DNA of 64,000 bases from Setophaga petechia (GCA_024362935.1 JANCRA010000019.1:13450501-13514500); one strand, 5' to 3'; positions 46,810 through 60,100 are shown, counted from the stretch's first letter. The notes: generated from the sequence alone by a model not told the origin. Program-made: numbers and translations.

Positions 46810-49800
46810 ACTACCAGAACATTACATCCAATTACACAAGGAGACCTCAAAGCAGAGAAATTTCATTTCCTCCTTACTGAAGTCTTAGATGTTTAAAAAG
46901 TGTCAGCAGAGCAATCATGAAACCCTGAGTGACAGTTTAGGCTAGCACAAAGGTCTTGGATGAAAGACATCAGATGTTACACTTAATCCAGTCCTGCAAT
47001 TTTGACAGATTCGGAACTAATAAAAATAACAAAGTTTTAAGACTCCTTTATGAACAGTAAAATGAAGGGTTGTGGTGGATTTAGAGAATGTCTGTTTCAG
47101 AAGCCCAGCTCCTGGACTCCACATGGTCAGCTTGTTTATGATCCCAATGATGCTTGTTTAGTGTCCCTCCAAGAGCCTCTACAGCTCTGCTAACACCACC
47201 ATCACACACTTCATCACAGTCTTGTTTATTTTTCTTGGCAGACCTACACAGGTCCTGTGTAACAGTTCCTATCACTTAATTTACTCAAATGTTACTTTTA
47301 TACCTACAAATTACTCACAGAAAACAAATGTTAAAGCACAAACCACATTGGGTTTGTCAGCACCGCTTGTTTCTGACAATCCTCTTTGAGTTATAAACGT
47401 AACTCTCAATTTCCCAGCAGGGTGCAAGACTTACAGGAAGAATAATAATGCCCTCTAAACTTGTATCTCACAAGGAATTGGTATGAAAGATACTTAAGCA
47501 TGAAACATTTGCCAAGCAACCCTGTAAAAAGAAAAAATACTAAGGCAAGAACTCCATGACAGTAAATGCCATATGCAATAAAAAATGTGGCAAGAGTTTG
47601 CAATCCTCTCTAAGTAACAGCAGTAACAACAACATAAAATCTCCCACTGAGTTCGTTTGACACAAACTATCCTCAACTACTCAGCAAAACCAAGAAGGAC
47701 AGGACTTCTATTTGTAGCAGCTGTCTCTAATGCAGAACGCTCTGTGAACACTTCGCAGCGAGTAATGTTTTCCTACTTAGCCACTGACAATGAGAAACTA
47801 GAGCAGCACAAAACTTCAGTGATTGAATAAGATGAGTGCAGAGAAAAAAAAAGGTCCCCAAAAGAGCAGTGTTTTTTCAGCAAAGACAGCTGAGATCTGC
47901 AGTTTATTATTAGCACCAGCTGACAGTCAATGGGAGTGAAGCCAAAGGTGTACCAGTGCTTGAGGAAAGGAGTCAGGATGACCTAAACTGCATCAGTGTA
48001 AATCTGGCATTAGTGTGAAGTAAGCAAATTGTCAAAATGCTCATCAGCAGAAGTACATAATTGATAACTCTCGAAGTTATGCTGGGAAAATATTTTACAT
48101 CCATTTTTATTTTCATGGCAGAAGACTGAAGAGCTCACAGGCACAAATAATTTTTCAGGTATGTGCTGCTATGATCCTCAGTCAATTGAAATAAAGGACT
48201 TTTCTGTGCCAGTAAAACATAAGAACAAAGATGATAAATCAAAGGCTTTGAAAGGCAAGTAAGTGGAGGGGTACTTTCAGCTGAAGGTAAAAGGAAGGAG
48301 CAAATTACATCCCTTTTTTCCCAAACTTGCCTCACCTCCCATTCAGAGTTATCTTCCACAGCATGTTATTACCCACTCCTGGATTACACTGCACAGTGCA
48401 GTTCCCTCCTTCCTCCCTACCTTTGCTTAGCACAACCTCCTCCTGCACAGTACACTGAATGCCATAACATGCAGGTAACAGCTGTAACACACAGGAGATG
48501 CTCCAAAAGGCCCAGGGATTCAAAGGTGCTGGCTTGACCTTTCTCACTACATGATGACAAGCAGTCAATACATCTTGGCATTTCAAGTACAGAGGAGTCA
48601 TCACACCCCACCATCATAATGATCCACACACAGACTGTCTAAATCTTTAATAAAGAAAAGTAATTAATGCTTTCAGAATTTTAAGGTATTATAACTGCTT
48701 TCTTTCTTGCTCTCTTCCCACTTATATGCCAAAAAATTTCATGGGGAGGTCAACAAGTGGATAAAATCTTTGTTATGCCATTATAATCCAATGGTCAATG
48801 GATTAACTCTTCCCTGGAAGGAGCCTGGGAAGAGACAGTAAAGAGATTTGGAGCTGCTATATTGCTGGTGCCCAAAAAAAACAAAGAGTAGAAGAAGATA
48901 CAATTAAAGTAGAAACAGCTTCTGTCACCTGCACACCTTTAATTGTAATATGTTGACCAAGTTGGGCTCATGATCTTCTCAGCTGTTCTCAGATCTACAA
49001 ACTATGCTAGTACCAGAGAGTATAAGGTATGGTTTTAGCACCTTTGCCAGTTGAGGATTCACAACTCATGTGCTAGAGGAATCATGCATGTTAATTAGGA
49101 CACACTTTCTTAACAGAAGGCAACAGAGATGGGAAAGAGGAAGAATAAAGTGGAGAAAGAAGAGCACAAGATAAGAGCAGAACCACACATTTTGCACTCC
49201 AACTGACTTGCTCAGTATTTAGTCACAGTGCACAGGAGTGATGATGCAGACTGTCTTTTCAGTTCCAAGCTCTAAGATTTACCCAGCAACATTGCAGCAG
49301 ACACTGGCTGCAAGTGCCCACTGAAGCCAGGGGTGCTAAACTGCCTGGGGCCTGAGTCTCAATAGATCTGAATGGTTACTGATATTTAACAACATGGACA
49401 AAGCCCTGTACAAGAGTCAATCTTCAAATAGTGCATCTGTTCAACCAAAATATAAGAAAAAGTAATCACTGAATTACTTATTAACAGTATTGAATAAATT
49501 CATTTTTCATTAAAAATATATAATATTTTTAAAAGATAAATTAGGTCATTCAGTTCTCAGAATTTGCTTTTAGAACAGATGGGCTTAAAACTCTAAAATT
49601 TAGTCTTCCATCATATGTTGCTCTAAACTAAACATGCAATTTCTTTAAGTGACAGCTTGTTTTTCCCTTTCTTCTCTCTGTGCCACCTGCCAGAATGGGT
49701 CTTTGATCTTCTCCTAGATATAAAGGACATATGTATTTTTTGAAACTCATAAAGCTACTAATTGACCTTAAAATAATATTACTTAAACAATTGAATGTTT

Positions 49801-50180
49801 CCCAGCAATATCTTTTCTCGGTCAGAGAGATGCAGGTTCCAAAAGGAAAGCAAAATACACTCCCATATGCAAGTTCTTCTGGAAAGTTATGTTCCCACTC
49901 TCCCAAAACCTATCTGTCTATCCCTTTTGAGTCAGACAGTAAAACATAACTACCCAGAAACTTTACTAGCAAAAGGAGAAGAAAGTTTTGGAGACAGAGC
50001 TTTTAACAAAAAGATTGGATGACAAAAGAAAAAGGAGGTAGGATACTGAGGCAGGTGTTTCCTACAACCCTATCTCACAAGCCAAAGAATGCAAAAGAGA
50101 GCTTAAATGACATTTCTGCCTGATTAGAGCTAGAATTCAAACTGCTCCTCCAGGAAAGCACCATTCCTCTTGTTTGTCTG
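46810..50180. other. Non-coding stretch
   Basis: No gene was recognised. A part at 47900-48015 contains CACCAGCTGACAGTCAATGGGAG and TGCATCAGTGTAAATCTGGCA, which loosely resemble an old sauropsid repeat (compare 8330-8420), but the match is weak. Frames of 60-92 codons on the minus strand at 48135-48629 are unremarkable. Confidence 0.55.
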
Positions 50181-50185
50181 GAAGA

Positions 50186-50290
50186 AGTTGATGACCTGTA
50201 GCCAAGTGGGCAGAACACTTGATCATGAGGGTGAGATGTTCATTCCCCTCTCTGCACTGGCCCAAGCTCTCTGTCATGGGCAGACTCCCC
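50186..50290 (+). mobile_element. tRNA-derived SINE-like remnant
   Basis: A good RNA polymerase III A box (TAGCCAAGTGG, 50199-50209) is followed 28 bases later by a B-box-like GTTCATTCC (50238-50246), then CTCTCTGCACTGGCCCAAGCTCT. This is the layout of a tRNA-derived SINE head (MIR or a related amniote SINE). No intact tRNA fold is present. Confidence 0.45.
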
Positions 50291-50299
50291 TAAGTACCA

Positions 50300-50880
50300 T
50301 CAACAGAGAACAGAGTGAAGAGGGGCTGGAATCACATCTTCCTGATTTGCAACTGATGCCAGTGCCCCCAGTTTCTGGGTTTTTTTTTTTGGTGAAAACT
50401 GTTTAACCTAATTCCCCACAAGTTCATACAGAGTTTCAGCTTCCAAGACTTTTTTTTTCCGGATCAGCTTCAGTGAGAAATGTTCTGAATGTCTGTCAGA
50501 GACATTACACAAGCTGAGTGCCACACACTACAGTTAAATACCTGAAACTGGAAAAGGGCTCATGTTCAGTAGCCTCTGGAAAAGGGCTCAGTTCAAATGC
50601 AAACACAGGAAAATATAGGCCAAAAAATAACCCAGCCCTGAAGAAACATTTGTTATTGTCTCAGATTAATACAAAAACTTTATTAAAAGCATGCAAAAAG
50701 CCAACATTTAACTGTAGTAACAAAGGAAAATTCAGTCAAGACAAGACTATTACAGAAAGAGTTAAATTAATTATTTGCATGATGCTCACTATCCAAGAAG
50801 AGAAGACCTTGACAGCTCTAAAACAAAGTATCAGCAGAAGCTTCGGGAAAGATTAACAAAATGAAGAGACACAATCCAGC
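50300..50880. other. Non-coding stretch with a spaced direct repeat
   Basis: No gene was recognised. CTGGAAAAGGGCTCA occurs at 50548-50562 and 50576-50590, a 28-base period. A T10 run lies near 50380. A 112-codon frame (50518-50856) has no recognisable domain. Confidence 0.55.
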
Positions 50881-52112
50881 CAGATTTAAGAGTTCACCCA
50901 AGAGCTCTAAAACAATGGAAGCATGATCAAATCAGCTGCTATAATAAACAAGATAATTGGTGGGCACATGGGAACATGATGTAATGGGGAAGAGAAAGCA
51001 TGGCTTTGTAAAGAGAAGCCATAACTTCAAGATTACTAGCGTTTCTGTAAGGAGTTAACGATTATTTGGACAAGGATGATTTGGTTAATGTAGTATATTT
51101 AGATTTCTGAATAGCTCTCATAAGCCAAAAGCTCTTAAACAACTTTGTCATAAGGTAAAATAAAAGATCTGTCATGATTTACTATTAAAAGGATGGAACT
51201 GAGTAAGTGGGCAGTTTTTACAATGTTACTAGTGGAATTCATAACGACCCGGTCTCTTAAACATAAATACCCTGGAAAAGATGACAAATAGAAAGGTTAC
51301 AAATTTGCTACATAACTCAGGTCAGCTCAAAGTAAATCTGCCTACAGAAAACTGCTTTTATGGGGACTACACATGACAAGTGCTGGTGAAATTCTGTGTT
51401 GATAAATGCAAAGTAAAGGACAACTCAAACTAAGAATTGACAAGGATAAGTGCTAAATTACCTACTGCTCCCAAGGAAGACATCTTGTAGTTGTTGTCAA
51501 TAATTTTCTGGAAACAAGGCCTTAGCGGTCAATGGCAGTCAAAAGAGTTGATGTAGTGTTTAAAATTTTTAGGAAGAAAACACAGAGTAAAACAGAAAAC
51601 ATCACAAAGCCGGAGTGCTCACATCTTGAATCTCTCACACAAAGCTCAGCAGCAGCCTCAGGAAAAAACAAGGCTCTTCAGATTGGAAGAGACATCTTTG
51701 TGTCATGAAAACAAGAGAATTCTACCAAATCAGGAAAGAGACTGCAGGAAGTGAACAGATTGGCAAGTCATTATTTCTCATGTCAGGAAAACTTAACAAC
51801 CCCATGTTTTTGCTGCAGTTATTATGCAGCAAGCCTGAAACAACAGAACCACTTTCTTTAAAAAGGCATAATTATGTTGTGGAACTTACCACTGCAGAGA
51901 ATCAAAGCACACACATATCCAAAAGCAAATTCATGAAGGACAGCATTAAACATAGTGTTTTGGATGTATCTCCCATCCTCTCAAAAGCAGTATTAGCTCT
52001 CTTCCTCCTGCTCTCATTAACTGTCTGCCACCAGTGCCTGCTTGACACAGAACACCAGGCTAAGTTGTCTGTCCCAATCTGGTGGCACTTACCTCTTGCT
52101 CTTCTCTGCTAG
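50880..52112 (+). mobile_element. Ancient CR1 LINE remnant
   Basis: The order of segments matches turtle/crocodile-type CR1. These are: GGCTTTGTAAAGAGAAGCCA (about 51003), GTATATTTAGATTTCTGAATAGC (51094), AAAAGCTCTTAAAC (51127), GTTGATAAATGCAAAGTAA (51399), GGTCAATGGCAGTCAAAAGAG (51528), CCGGAGTGCTCACATCTTGAAT (51610), ATTATGTTGTGGAACTTACCACTGCAG (51871), and a 3' end reading ACACAGAACACCAGGCTAAGTTGTCTGTCCCAATCTGGTGGC (52045-52086). All frames are broken. A 135-codon open frame at 51705-52112 lies inside the element and is explained by it rather than by a host gene. Confidence 0.7.
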
Positions 52113-52119
52113 TCCCAGT

Positions 52120-55100
52120 CTGAGGTTCTTCAAGCTGCCTTATGAGGCTCTTGCTTTTCTGTCCAGCCCTGAAAGTGTTTGCTTCTGAGAAGTTTTTAAG
52201 TCTCACTAGTCAGACTAAAATACAAAATCAAATTAATTACACTCCTCAGAGGTAATTATTTTATTTTAAAAACTTGCAGATGGAGAAGAAATTGCAAAGA
52301 TGGAGATTCCAAGCTACCAAGAATACATGATACTCTTTGCCCCTGCTGATCAAAAGTGGATGCAATAGTGGCAAATAAGACAGTCTTTGAGCATCAATAA
52401 ACAAAACAAGCTAAGAACAGAAAGAGCTGATGTCCACCGCTGCAAGGATTTGGCAGTGTGCTTGTCTTCTGTTTATAGAAAGCATAATGGCAGCATACAG
52501 CCCTTACAGGGACTGAGCAGAGGATTTGTGCAGTGTCTGCACTATAGAAACCTGCTTGATGTGCCACTTAGCTTTTACAGAGCCTTGCAAAAACCAGAGA
52601 AAAACATAACACAGATCTTGCACCTTCTCCCTTTTCAAAGTATTGTTGCAAAGGACAAAGGTCTGAGACACTCATCAGCCCATCACTAAATACACCTTGC
52701 TTGTCCCCCAAAAAACTAAGGCTTCAAACTTGAGTAGAATAATAGAAGTGGAACAGGGCAACCCTAAATATAGATTCTTTCTTCATGTACATATAACTGA
52801 AGGTGAAAGCCAGGGACATAAACATTTAACTAGTTGATTCTGAATACTGAGATACTTTTAGATCTTTTAAATTATTTACAGGCCTAAAACGGTGGTCAAA
52901 CATGAAAAATATGTCCAATTATTAAGAATAAAAATAAAATAAAAAATAGATCATGCTTACTTTCTAAAAATATCTACAGTACTAAACACACATTCAGCAA
53001 GAGTGAGTTCCTGAATCTATGAGCACCAAAGCAGTGCTTGCTCTAAAAGCTCACTCTTTAAATCCCCATTCATTTTGCCCAAATGCTACACTTAGATTGT
53101 ATTTTAAAATTACTCCACAGCATAAGGAAAGTATGAAAATGTGTCTGAAATTACTTACTCTCCTATTTTCTTCTTTTAAAATAGAATTTAAAACATAGAT
53201 TAAACCTTTTTTTTTTTCTTCAAGCAATTTCATTCCTTGACTGATGACCACTAACAGCATTTACAGCTCTGTAAATTACAATCAGGATAATCAAATCCTG
53301 TGCTTTGGGGTAGAAGCTGACCTCCACAGGAGCTGGAAGAAATTTTCTCCCATGTGCTGCACTGCACAGTTGTAGAGGTGCATTGTCAGTCCACCCCATG
53401 TGAATGGTGGTGGCAGAATATAAGACTTTGAATGCCAAAAGTGCCTAAATGACAAATTCTATGTGATTGATGAGAAATCCCTATGAAGATTCTATTCCCT
53501 GCCAGACTCTGCTGCTGTGCTGTGCACAGACCACGAGACCACTGAGTCTACGACTTCCAGGACAGTCTAGACAGTACAGCTCCAGCAAGGCAGACAGAAA
53601 TAGAGAAGAATCTCTTTCCTACCAAGTCTGAATTCAAATTTCTCCTGTTGTAAACAGCTCCTTGACTGACTAATCTTACCCCCAGCAAATATAATTTGAT
53701 TTTACTGTAGCCATATATGTAAACATAATATGAGAAAATCATGGCATTAACATTATTAACTACTAACAAAATTATATTCCTCAAGTAAAAGTTGGAACGT
53801 AACTTAATTTAATCTAATACATTCCATGCACACAGACACACACAGACACACATATATAAACTCACACCAAAATAACATTAATTTAAACATCATGTTTCTG
53901 AAATCCATTAATCTGAGGTCAGTATATACATGATTGAAAACTGCACTTAAACAGGATTTCTTTGCCATTCTATTGTGTTGTATTTTCTATTACCACAGGA
54001 TAACAGTAAGAATTAATATTTCAGAGAAATATGAAATTGGGAGGAATTTTATATTTCAGTATCCCATGTAAAATAATAAACTAAAATTAGGAGTTTGTTC
54101 TGTATGTAGGAGCAATACCAGCGTCAGCCACAGCCCAGCCCAGTACCATAAATATTTAAGTGCCAGCTTGAACGTCCCATCTGCAGACATCGCTATCCAC
54201 ACAGTTATCAGGACACACATGTGAGCTGCACAGAATTGCTCCATGCCAAGAACCACCAAAGATGGCAGGGGGAAAAGGGTGAGTTAGTGATCCAAATCCT
54301 TGTCAAAATACTGTTTTAAGGAATATAATTCCACTAAGCACAGGTAGAGCAGCTTCACTACTGGCTTAGTGACCCTTCTTAGAGACAACATTCCTTCTGC
54401 TGGGAAGCTCCAGCTTACCTGCAAGTCAATGTCATGGGGATGAAGCTGAGTGCTGGAGTTGGTCTGTGCCATTAGTGTTGCTAAATACAGCGTTCTACCT
54501 ATCCCATAAATATGCATGGTAAACTTGAGACCAAATTTACAAGAGAATGTCTCTAAAAAAAGTTGCTGAAAACCATGTGATTGCTCCACACTGCCTTTAA
54601 GATGCTCATTCAAGTAGCTGAACATGAAATACCTGATCTGTAAAGTTTTAATTTTATTTCTAAATATTCACATTCTCTCTTTCTCCCTGGAAGTATTCAT
54701 AGAAAATTTTGGGTTTATGTATGCATCAAAATTCTTCTCCTTTGTATCTGCAAGAGTACTTTAGACTAGAAAACACAATTAAAATTGGAATAATTTCCAC
54801 ATTTACTCAAATGGCACCACGACAGGGGGTGGGAATAAAACAGGGATGACATGAAAATCTTGGCATCTGAGTGACTACTCCAGCTTTTGAAGCAGCAACA
54901 GAAATACATCCTTTTAACTTGAAATTATTAAGTTTCAAGAAAAACCATATGTACTTAAAACTAGCATTCCAGGTAGTCCACATAATATTGCAAAAATATA
55001 CTTTGTACCAAAGTTTTTTTATAGAAGTCAAATTCAAAAAACAGTTTAGGTATGTGCATGTACAAGTAAAGCAGCCTGTGTATGTGTGGGTGTGTAAATA

Positions 55101-57045
55101 CCATATACCCAGATGCAAACCTTCAATGCATTAAGTAAACTTCAGCTCTATACCTTAGTACTCAATTCTGAGTCTGGTTACCTTCCGGATTGTTAAGTCT
55201 TTCTAAATTAGAACAAGCAATTTCTCTTTGTTTTACCTAATATTTGAAAATGGCAAAAAAGTCCCATGGGTCACTGAAAATTATCCCTTCATTCCTGCCG
55301 CCTGTTTCAAGTCAGTCAAAACATTCCAGACTTCAAAAGGGGGCTTTGCCTGCTTAGGCCATTTTGGTGTCCTTCTATGGTTGGCCTATGAGGGATTGGT
55401 TATTTGGATAAATTAGTTTGTGGAGCCTGCTGGCCTTCTAGAAGACCTCAGTGTCTGACTGCAAATTAGTTCTACCGAACATGTAGAAATCCCTGGGCAG
55501 ACGAGAAGAAATAAATGGTGATAAAATCTAATACTACAATGTTTGTAATGTGATTTTATTCTGCTCTGTAGCTTGTAAGCAAAGCTAATGTTGAATTAAA
55601 AATTTTCAAATATAAAAATGTCCATGAAAGCACAAAATCAGATCAGTATCCGAGTCACAGCAGAGAAGGCTGGATGCCAACTTTAAAGTTAAGCTTCCTG
55701 CAGGAATCTTTTACAAGAGCAAACAAAAAACCTCCTGGTTTTCCACAGAATCAAGTAGGTATTTACATTACAGATGCACCCCTGCTTAAGCCAGGAAGTC
55801 ACACAGTTGAATTCGGCTGGAGCTTGGGCTGTGAATAAACTGCTATGCAGTCTTTCAGTGCATAGTTGTACAACTGCCTAAGGAGAGTTTATCCTTAAGG
55901 AAGAGAAGTCAGAGAGCCAAAACTAACAAACATGGTTCCTCAAGCGGAACAATGGTCCAGAAAACCTAGTAAAAAAGAAAATAAACTCCACTGGCAGTTT
56001 GCTTTTTACTGTTAAAGGCTAAGCTACAACTTAATCAAGACTTTCAAGAAGAGACACCATGCTGAATAGTTGCACACAGTGGCTGGAAAAAGTCAGATGG
56101 ATTGTGTATTTCTCATATGTCCACTTTTACAAGTCATTTAAAAATGCCTCACGCTGTAACAAAGCAAAAGTTCCACCCCTCTGAGGAAACAAGGATTTGT
56201 GACCAAGATAAGTGGTGGTATCTATTGATGGACCCCAACAAGACCCCTGAAAGGTCTTTGTGACCTTGAGGAACATGCCCAACGCTACAAGCTGTGGGTA
56301 GCAGTATTTCTGTCAGTGCTGCAAGCACTGCTGCCTACAGTACTTTAGGATTTCTGCCACCAACAAGGAAAGGTACATTTTAAATGACAAGAATTTCTCC
56401 ATGGAGTTTCTGCAAACACAGATGAATGAAGAGCCTGTAGTGAATAATGTTTTCAAACTGTCCACAAACAGCTTACAATTTTCAGGAGTATTTTCACTAA
56501 AACCTTTTGAAAGAAAAAATTCTATTAATAGTTACTGATTGAGCAGTTGCCATAGACAGCCTAGCAGCAGCTCACTTCAATTTGGGGAACTTAAATATAT
56601 CAGCTAGTTCCGGCTGTTCATTCTTTTTGACACTTACTGAGTGTAATAAGTGGGTTTTGTGGCTTATGTTTCCAATATTCTACCAATTGCAGATAGAGAG
56701 GGGAAGGGGAGTGGGAAGGGTGCAGGCGATTACATTTTACAGGCTCAGTTACAGACTGCAATTGCATGGTGCTTGTTGGTTATTGCCTTGCAGAGCTTTC
56801 CAAAAGGGAAGCATGTCACGCATTTCTTCAGAACAGGAGGGGAACACAGAGGGGAGAACTTTGCCAGTCTTTGACAAAAACTAGGCAGCACGCGCATGAC
56901 TTTCACAGTGACAACGCTCTAAGTTTTCAACCAAAGGTAAAATACTTCTATTTTCACTCTTCCTCCTCACAGACTTTGTTCCCTAATGTGACAAACAGGT
57001 AATGTGAGTAAGCATGACAAACATGTCATTGATGATGCTGTTCAA
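52120..57045. other. Non-coding stretch
   Basis: No gene was recognised. A decayed (CA)n patch lies at 53829-53857 and a T11 run at 53207-53217. A minus-strand segment (54552 down to 54419) has a pyrimidine tract plus AG upstream and a CAG|GTAAGC donor downstream, but its translation is not recognised. The rest shows only short chance frames. Confidence 0.55.
53829..53857. repeat. Decayed (CA)n/(TA)n microsatellite
   Basis: CACACAGACA is repeated with a trailing CATATATA. Read directly. Confidence 0.9.
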
Positions 57046-57053
57046 ATCTGCAG

Positions 57054-57161
57054 GTCACCAGCCGTGCCCTCAGGCACAGCCATGCCATCACCGTGGCCAT
57101 GGCCTCTGAAACCGCTCGAGAGTTGTGCTGCCGGATCCTGGCTCGCCTTGAAACAAAATGA
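57054..57161 (+). other. GC/CpG-rich patch, candidate isolated exon (weak)
   Basis: A patch about 100 bp long is much richer in GC and CpG than its surroundings. On the plus strand it is preceded by a pyrimidine-leaning sequence ending in CAG (57051-57053) and stays open for 35 codons before TGA at 57159-57161; the C-terminal part is rich in Ala, Arg, Leu and Glu and could be helical. On the minus strand it is preceded by a good acceptor-like tract (TTTTGTTTCAAG) and followed by GTGACC. No protein family was recognised. Either strand could carry an exon, or it could be a preserved fragment of a repeat. Confidence 0.2.
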
Positions 57162-57169
57162 ACTTTCTA

Positions 57170-60100
57170 GCCCTTCTGGTAGTGAAGATAACCTTGAAAA
57201 TGTGAAGAGAGTGTAATCTGATGCCTCAGTAAGACTGCAAGGAGCTTGAAACAAAGACAGAGAGATGTGAACTGCCCCAGCCATCTCTCTCTGGGCCCCA
57301 TGGACTCAGCATTTCTGTGGTCGTGGAGTCTGGCATTTTTCCAAGATTCCACAGAATCTCGCATGTTTGCTGCAAAATTCATTATTTTGCTGCAGCCAGG
57401 TGCTGGATGTTTTTTGGTTTGGGTTTTTATCTTCTCCCTCCCCCTTTCTTGCTGAAACCAGCTACTTGCTCTGTGTCTTTCCACTAACAGAGGTAGGAGG
57501 TGAATTCTCGGTGCAAAGTGCCACTCTCTGGTACGTGGCATGGGAGAAGGGTCCAGGGAGCAGCAGGGAGGAGAAAGAAGTTGGAAATACACAGCCAGGC
57601 TGCCCAGAGTGCTGACTGAGAGCTGAGGTTTGGGGGCTGTCGGGGGAATCAAAGAAGACTAACTGCAGGAGTAGACCAAGAGCACCTCCTTTTTTGGCTC
57701 ATGGGTACACACTATTTGGATCTACCTTGACTGCTGAGGGCCTCAGAGTCTTCGCTCTGTTTTCCAGATGGGCAAACTCCATCATCAAAAACACTCAATT
57801 CTGAAAATACTTCTTGGTGTGCAATTTTGCAATAAGAATTATGAGCCTGGACAGGGAAGGAAAGAAAATTATTTTATGTTATATAATAACTTAATATTGC
57901 TACCAGAGAGAGAGCTATGGAAGAAAAGCCCTCCAAAAGACCCCCAGAGGGTATAGTAATTGCTAAAAACATGCCAGTATTTACTTGTGAAAATTTTCTT
58001 GTGCTGAGTTTTGCAAATAAATAAACCCCACACATTAAAAAAAAAAAGACAGGCAAATCAAATTAAATAAAATACCTGCTGACCTCTACGCTGCCTTTTT
58101 CGAGTTTTTTTAGAAGTCATCATCAGGGTACCTCTAACCACCTGGGTTATCATGCTGAATCTTATCAGTGTTTGTCATGTTTTTAGGGCTTCTAGAGGGT
58201 TTCTAGGGCAATAGATTCATGCCAATGCCAAGTTTGGAACTGGTAGACTTAGCCTACCACAAATACAAGCAATGATAATTTTGCATCGTTTTTTTAGAAT
58301 CAATTTGGTATAAGATGTACCATTACACAGCCCCAGGCTCCTTACAATTAGAATTTCTCTAACACCCAAAATGACATTTTCATCTCAAAAATAATTAAAA
58401 CAAGAGGTTGTTTCTTTATTTCTCAAGTATATTTGAGCAGTGGGACTTGTTGCAAATGACTGGCAGGCAGAAAAGCCCCTTCAGGATGGTGAGGAAAATA
58501 CTAATTTAAAAAACCCAACCATTTGTTTTAGCTTGATGAAACATGACTGAACCAACTTTGATAGGTGCATATATCATTAGCAAACAAGCTTCAAAGTCTT
58601 TTTTGGACTTGGAAAGTAAGCAACAGAACTTCAGTGAAATTTTCAGACAGGATGAAATACTGACATCCTCTGTCCAGCCAGCTTCAGGTTTGTGTTTTCC
58701 TTCTTTCTCAAGCACCTAGTAAAGGAAAGGCAGGGCAGACATAATGTTCAAGTCTGCAAGCCCAAGTTTGAAATTCATTTCCTACAGAATGCAAATCAAG
58801 CAGGTGACAATTAGTACAATTAGAATCATTTCTAGATTAGGAAATGGCTAAAATACTCTCTCAGCTGTGTGATGTAACAAAGTGCAGAAATGAATTTACT
58901 GGGCTTATTATGGAATCCTCTGTACACATCAACACTGGCAGGCTGTATTCCCTCCCAAGTGCAACACCATCCTCTTCCTCAAAAGAGAAATCTTGGCCAA
59001 AGACAATGGCAAAGTACTTCCTCATATACTCTCTCATACTGTTGTTTGATAACTTTTTTTACATTACCCAGCTTCATTTGTCAGTTGTTGAATAAAGCTC
59101 CTCCCTTATCCACATGTACCTGAAATTGCTTCCACCACATAGTTTGCATTGGCCAGTTGCAAAATTAAATTACCTTTCAATTGGTATGTGTAGGGAAGTT
59201 TTATTCTTTTCCTATGGACTAGCACCAGGTTTTCAAAGTCACTACATGTGTTTGGGATCTTAAATCCCAAACAGGTTTGGTTTCTGGTTTCCAATTACAG
59301 AGTGCTAATCTATCCCTCACCCTCTCTTACTTTCTATGCACACACACAGAGCAAACTAAACAAAAACCAACGTTCATGCCATCATCTTTATTTTCACTGA
59401 GACTATTTTGCCTTCTGATGACTGCTTTTAGGAAATCTCCCTGCCGGTCAAGTGGCTGATGCAAATGCAGCAGACTGTCCAGTTATGAATGACTTCAAGT
59501 GAGACCTAATTGAAGGATCTGATTCCAGGGTTTAATAACCCCATTTTAAACCTCTCCAATGACACTGCAATCAGAAGAGTCACACCCTGCCCTGTGTCAT
59601 GTACCTTTGGGCACCTCAGTCCTCACTTACAGAAGCCTGAGTGCTGGTCAGTGCAGTGGGTCTATTCAGCAGTTACTGGCTTAGATTTTGATAATCCTGA
59701 TAGCATCAACAACTACCACCCACTTGGGTAATGTGAAGGGAAACTCTGAGCAAATGAAGCATTTTACAGGCTCTCTGGATCAAGTGGTGAGAAGAAGGAA
59801 TGGAATGAATAACCCCAACAGGAGTGCTGGTGGTGCCAAACCATGAACAAATATTTACCTTAAAACTCCTGTTATGTTAAGTGACAGTTACATTTGTCAT
59901 TACACACAGCCCCAGCACACAATCACCCAGCCCAAACCCTCCACAGCACACGAAGCCCAGGCTATGCCAGGCACACAGAGGGGAAGTTTTGCAGTGGAAG
60001 CCACAGAAAATCCTGACAGCATCAGGGAATGGCTTTTCATGCATGGTGGAAAGCCTTGATTCCAAATAGAACGAGGAGTTTGGGTGGTGCTGAAAGCTCT

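Noticed and set aside
51705..52112. 135-codon plus-strand open frame
   Set aside because: It coincides with the 3' part of the ancient CR1 remnant and is explained by it.
57167..57652. 161-codon minus-strand open frame, among the longest present
   Set aside because: No recognisable domain, overlapping frames open on the other strand, composition typical of a moderately GC-rich non-coding stretch; judged chance.
57725..57800. Possible second MIR fragment (TTTTCCAGATGGGCAAACT)
   Set aside because: Only the short phrase matches; the flanking sequence does not follow the MIR consensus.
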